From: Candidatus Omnitrophota bacterium
GTDB lineage: Bacteria; Omnitrophota; Gorgyraeia; Tantalellales; Tantalellaceae
DNA: 7,440 nt
Assembly: GCA_028717825.1 (NCBI GenBank)
Contig: JAQUNB010000055.1
Span: forward strand, 1-7,440
Direction: 5' to 3'
The position numbers and the translations under genes were made by a program. The notes below the pieces were generated by a model, which saw only the letters and a program-made list of their open reading frames with translations, was not told the origin of the DNA and did not search any database. The number at the start of each line of letters is the position of its first letter. Position 1 is the stretch's first letter. Shown here piece after piece: positions 6,424 to 7,440 of this stretch.

Positions 6424-7230
6424 TTAATTCCAAAATAATTTCTTTTTAAGCTCGGCGATCTTCGCATCGGCGGCTTTTTCGCCTTGTCTAATAATGATCG
6501 CTACCTTTTCGAAATCGAACTGGTGAATATCTTTGAGAGTTGGCTTAATAACAACATCCGCCGCCAAACACTGATAATTGTTCAGTTCTTCCCCCATTAT
6601 CTGAAGCGATTGGACCAACGCCTTAAAAGCGTTTTTGGGTTTTTGGTTATCCACTCCAAACCCGGGATCTACGGCAAGGATAAACGTCGCATCAAACGCT
6701 TTTGCCGCTTTAGTCGGGATACTGTTCCGAACCCCGCCATCCACCAGAAGCCGCCCGTCTATGTTCACGGCTGAGACTATACCCGGCCAAGAACAACTGG
6801 CCCTTATGAGTTTTCCCAGATCACCTTCAGTGTGGACCAGTTCTTCCCCTGTTTCTATATCCGTAGTCGTTAACGCGAACGGTATTTTCATTTCAGAGAA
6901 TAATTTGTCGTCGATCGTCGACCTTATGATCTCTTCCATCCTTTCGCCTTTTACCAGCCCGGTCAGGTTGAACCCAAGGTCGATCAAACGCGGCCAATTA
7001 ACTTCCAGCGCCATCTTTTCCAGAGTAGCAGCGTCTTTCCCGAGACAAAAGCTTGCCCCGATCAAACTACCCATACTTGTTCCAATAACCATGTCAAACG
7101 GTATATCTTTACCAAAATGTTTTTCAAGAGATTTCAATACCCCTACACTTACGAACCCTCTTGCTCCTCCACCGCCGAGCACCAGTATCCTTTTGTGTTT
7201 TCTGAAGATATTAAATAGTTTATTACGCAT
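6424..7230 (-). CDS. Patatin-like phospholipase (RssA/YlbK type)
   Basis: A 268-residue patatin-fold serine hydrolase. The oxyanion-hole glycine motif GGGGARG is at 19-25, the nucleophile elbow GTSMG at 50-54 with S52 as nucleophile, and the catalytic aspartate is D164 in DGG (164-166). The conserved RASCSWPGIVSAV stretch (143-155) fits bacterial RssA-like members. All dyad residues are present, so an active lipid acyl hydrolase is expected; its substrate is not known. The N-terminus (MRNKLFNIFRKHKR) is basic and amphipathic, possibly allowing peripheral membrane contact, with no clear signal peptide or outer-membrane barrel domain. The ATG at 7230 is chosen because GGAG (7237-7240) lies 6 nt before it. 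An in-frame TTG at 7242 overlaps that ribosome site and is unlikely. It follows the AmmeMemoRadiSam B gene by 31 nt. Confidence 0.92.
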   Translation of the reverse strand: MRNKLFNIFRKHKRILVLGGGGARGFVSVGVLKSLEKHFGKDIPFDMVIGTSMGSLIGASFCLGKDAATLEKMALEVNWPRLIDLGFNLTGLVKGERMEEIIRSTIDDKLFSEMKIPFALTTTDIETGEELVHTEGDLGKLIRASCSWPGIVSAVNIDGRLLVDGGVRNSIPTKAAKAFDATFILAVDPGFGVDNQKPKNAFKALVQSLQIMGEELNNYQCLAADVVIKPTLKDIHQFDFEKVAIIIRQGEKAADAKIAELKKKLFWN

Positions 7231-7236
7231 TTTTAT

Positions 7237-7240
7237 CTCC
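7237..7240 (-). promoter_or_regulatory. Ribosome binding site fixing the patatin gene start
   Basis: GGAG on the minus strand, 6 nt before the ATG at 7230. It overlaps the alternative in-frame TTG at 7242, making that start implausible. Confidence 0.75.
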
Positions 7241-7261
7241 AATCTTTAAATACACATATTT

Positions 7262-7440
7262 TCATCGGATGATAATACCGGCATATCCGACGACTTCTTC
7301 TATATCACCGCTCATGTAGCCGCTGTCCCAATACTTGACCAGCTCGCCCTTTGTCGCGCCCAATAGCTTTGCGGCAAGAAGCATAATAGCTGTCGGCACA
7401 TATCCACACATCGATATATTGTTTTGTTCAACAACATTGA
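7262..7440 (-). CDS. amrB: AmmeMemoRadiSam system protein B (Memo family), C-terminal 58 residues
   Basis: An open frame enters from the window edge and ends at a TGA at 7262-7264. The 58 visible residues contain MCGYVPTAIMLLAAKLLGA followed by an L-K-Y-x-x-S-G-x-x-S-G-D segment and VVGYAGI just before the stop. This is the typical end of AmmeMemoRadiSam system protein B, a Memo-like protein related in fold to LigB-type dioxygenases. In many bacteria and archaea the gene occurs with an AMMECR1-domain protein and a radical SAM protein; the biochemical role of the set is not established. The upstream part and any partner genes are outside the window. It ends 31 nt before the patatin start and is probably in the same transcript. 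The identification rests on recalled family C-terminal motifs. Confidence 0.8.
   Translation of the reverse strand, partial: NVVEQNNISMCGYVPTAIMLLAAKLLGATKGELVKYWDSGYMSGDIEEVVGYAGIIIR

Noticed and set aside
6635..7249. 204-codon plus-strand open frame over the patatin gene
   Set aside because: It is antisense to an intact catalytic domain with all active residues, and its Ser/Pro-rich content is typical of a mirror frame.
1..7440. CRISPR array, tRNA/rRNA genes, insertion sequence ends or attachment sites
   Set aside because: No direct-repeat array, cloverleaf-like conserved loops, transposase frame or duplicated termini were seen; nearly all sequence is accounted for by recognisable genes.

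Overview
The window holds eight complete and two edge-truncated protein genes, all on the minus strand and tightly packed. Read in transcription order (high to low coordinates) they are: the C-terminal end of an AmmeMemoRadiSam system protein B, a patatin-like phospholipase, a UPF0104/flippase-like multi-membrane-span protein, aroQ, a pepP-type aminopeptidase, efp, accB, accC, a membrane-anchored Asp23/AmaP-type protein, gmhA, and the first 33 codons of rfaE2. No rRNA, tRNA, CRISPR array, insertion sequence or convincing terminator was seen. The longest gap between genes is 96 bp, so no stretch above 300 bp lacks a gene.

Organism (inference): gmhA and rfaE2 make ADP-heptose for LPS inner core or other surface glycans, which points to an outer-membrane-bearing (diderm) bacterium. 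The block aroQ-pepP-efp-accB-accC-Asp23 is in the order known from Firmicutes such as Bacillus subtilis, where sporulation genes sit between efp and accB. This mixture, with moderate GC and standard AGGAG ribosome binding sites, would suit a deep-branching diderm candidate phylum such as Omnitrophota. The assignment is a guess from gene content and was not tested.

Layout: 7440-5407 is a membrane/lipid-flavoured upstream part (AmmeMemoRadiSam B, patatin, UPF0104). Positions 5346-2737 run from aroQ to accB and are partly translationally coupled: aroQ/pepP overlap by 11 nt and pepP/efp by 4 nt (ATGA). From 2722 to 707, accC follows accB after 14 nt and is itself followed by the Asp23-type membrane protein. 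From 682 to 1, gmhA and rfaE2 are separated by a single base.

Functionally the set combines supply of membrane and envelope precursors (malonyl-CoA via AccBC, heptose via GmhA/RfaE2, possible lipid turnover or transport via patatin and UPF0104) with translation of proline-rich stretches (EF-P), proline-peptide turnover (PepP) and the shikimate pathway (AroQ). The genes themselves are recognisable families. The least explained signals are inverted repeats in three of the intergenic leaders, most notably a three-part palindrome in front of accB and a perfect 7-bp hairpin in front of aroQ; neither has a U-tract that would make it a terminator.
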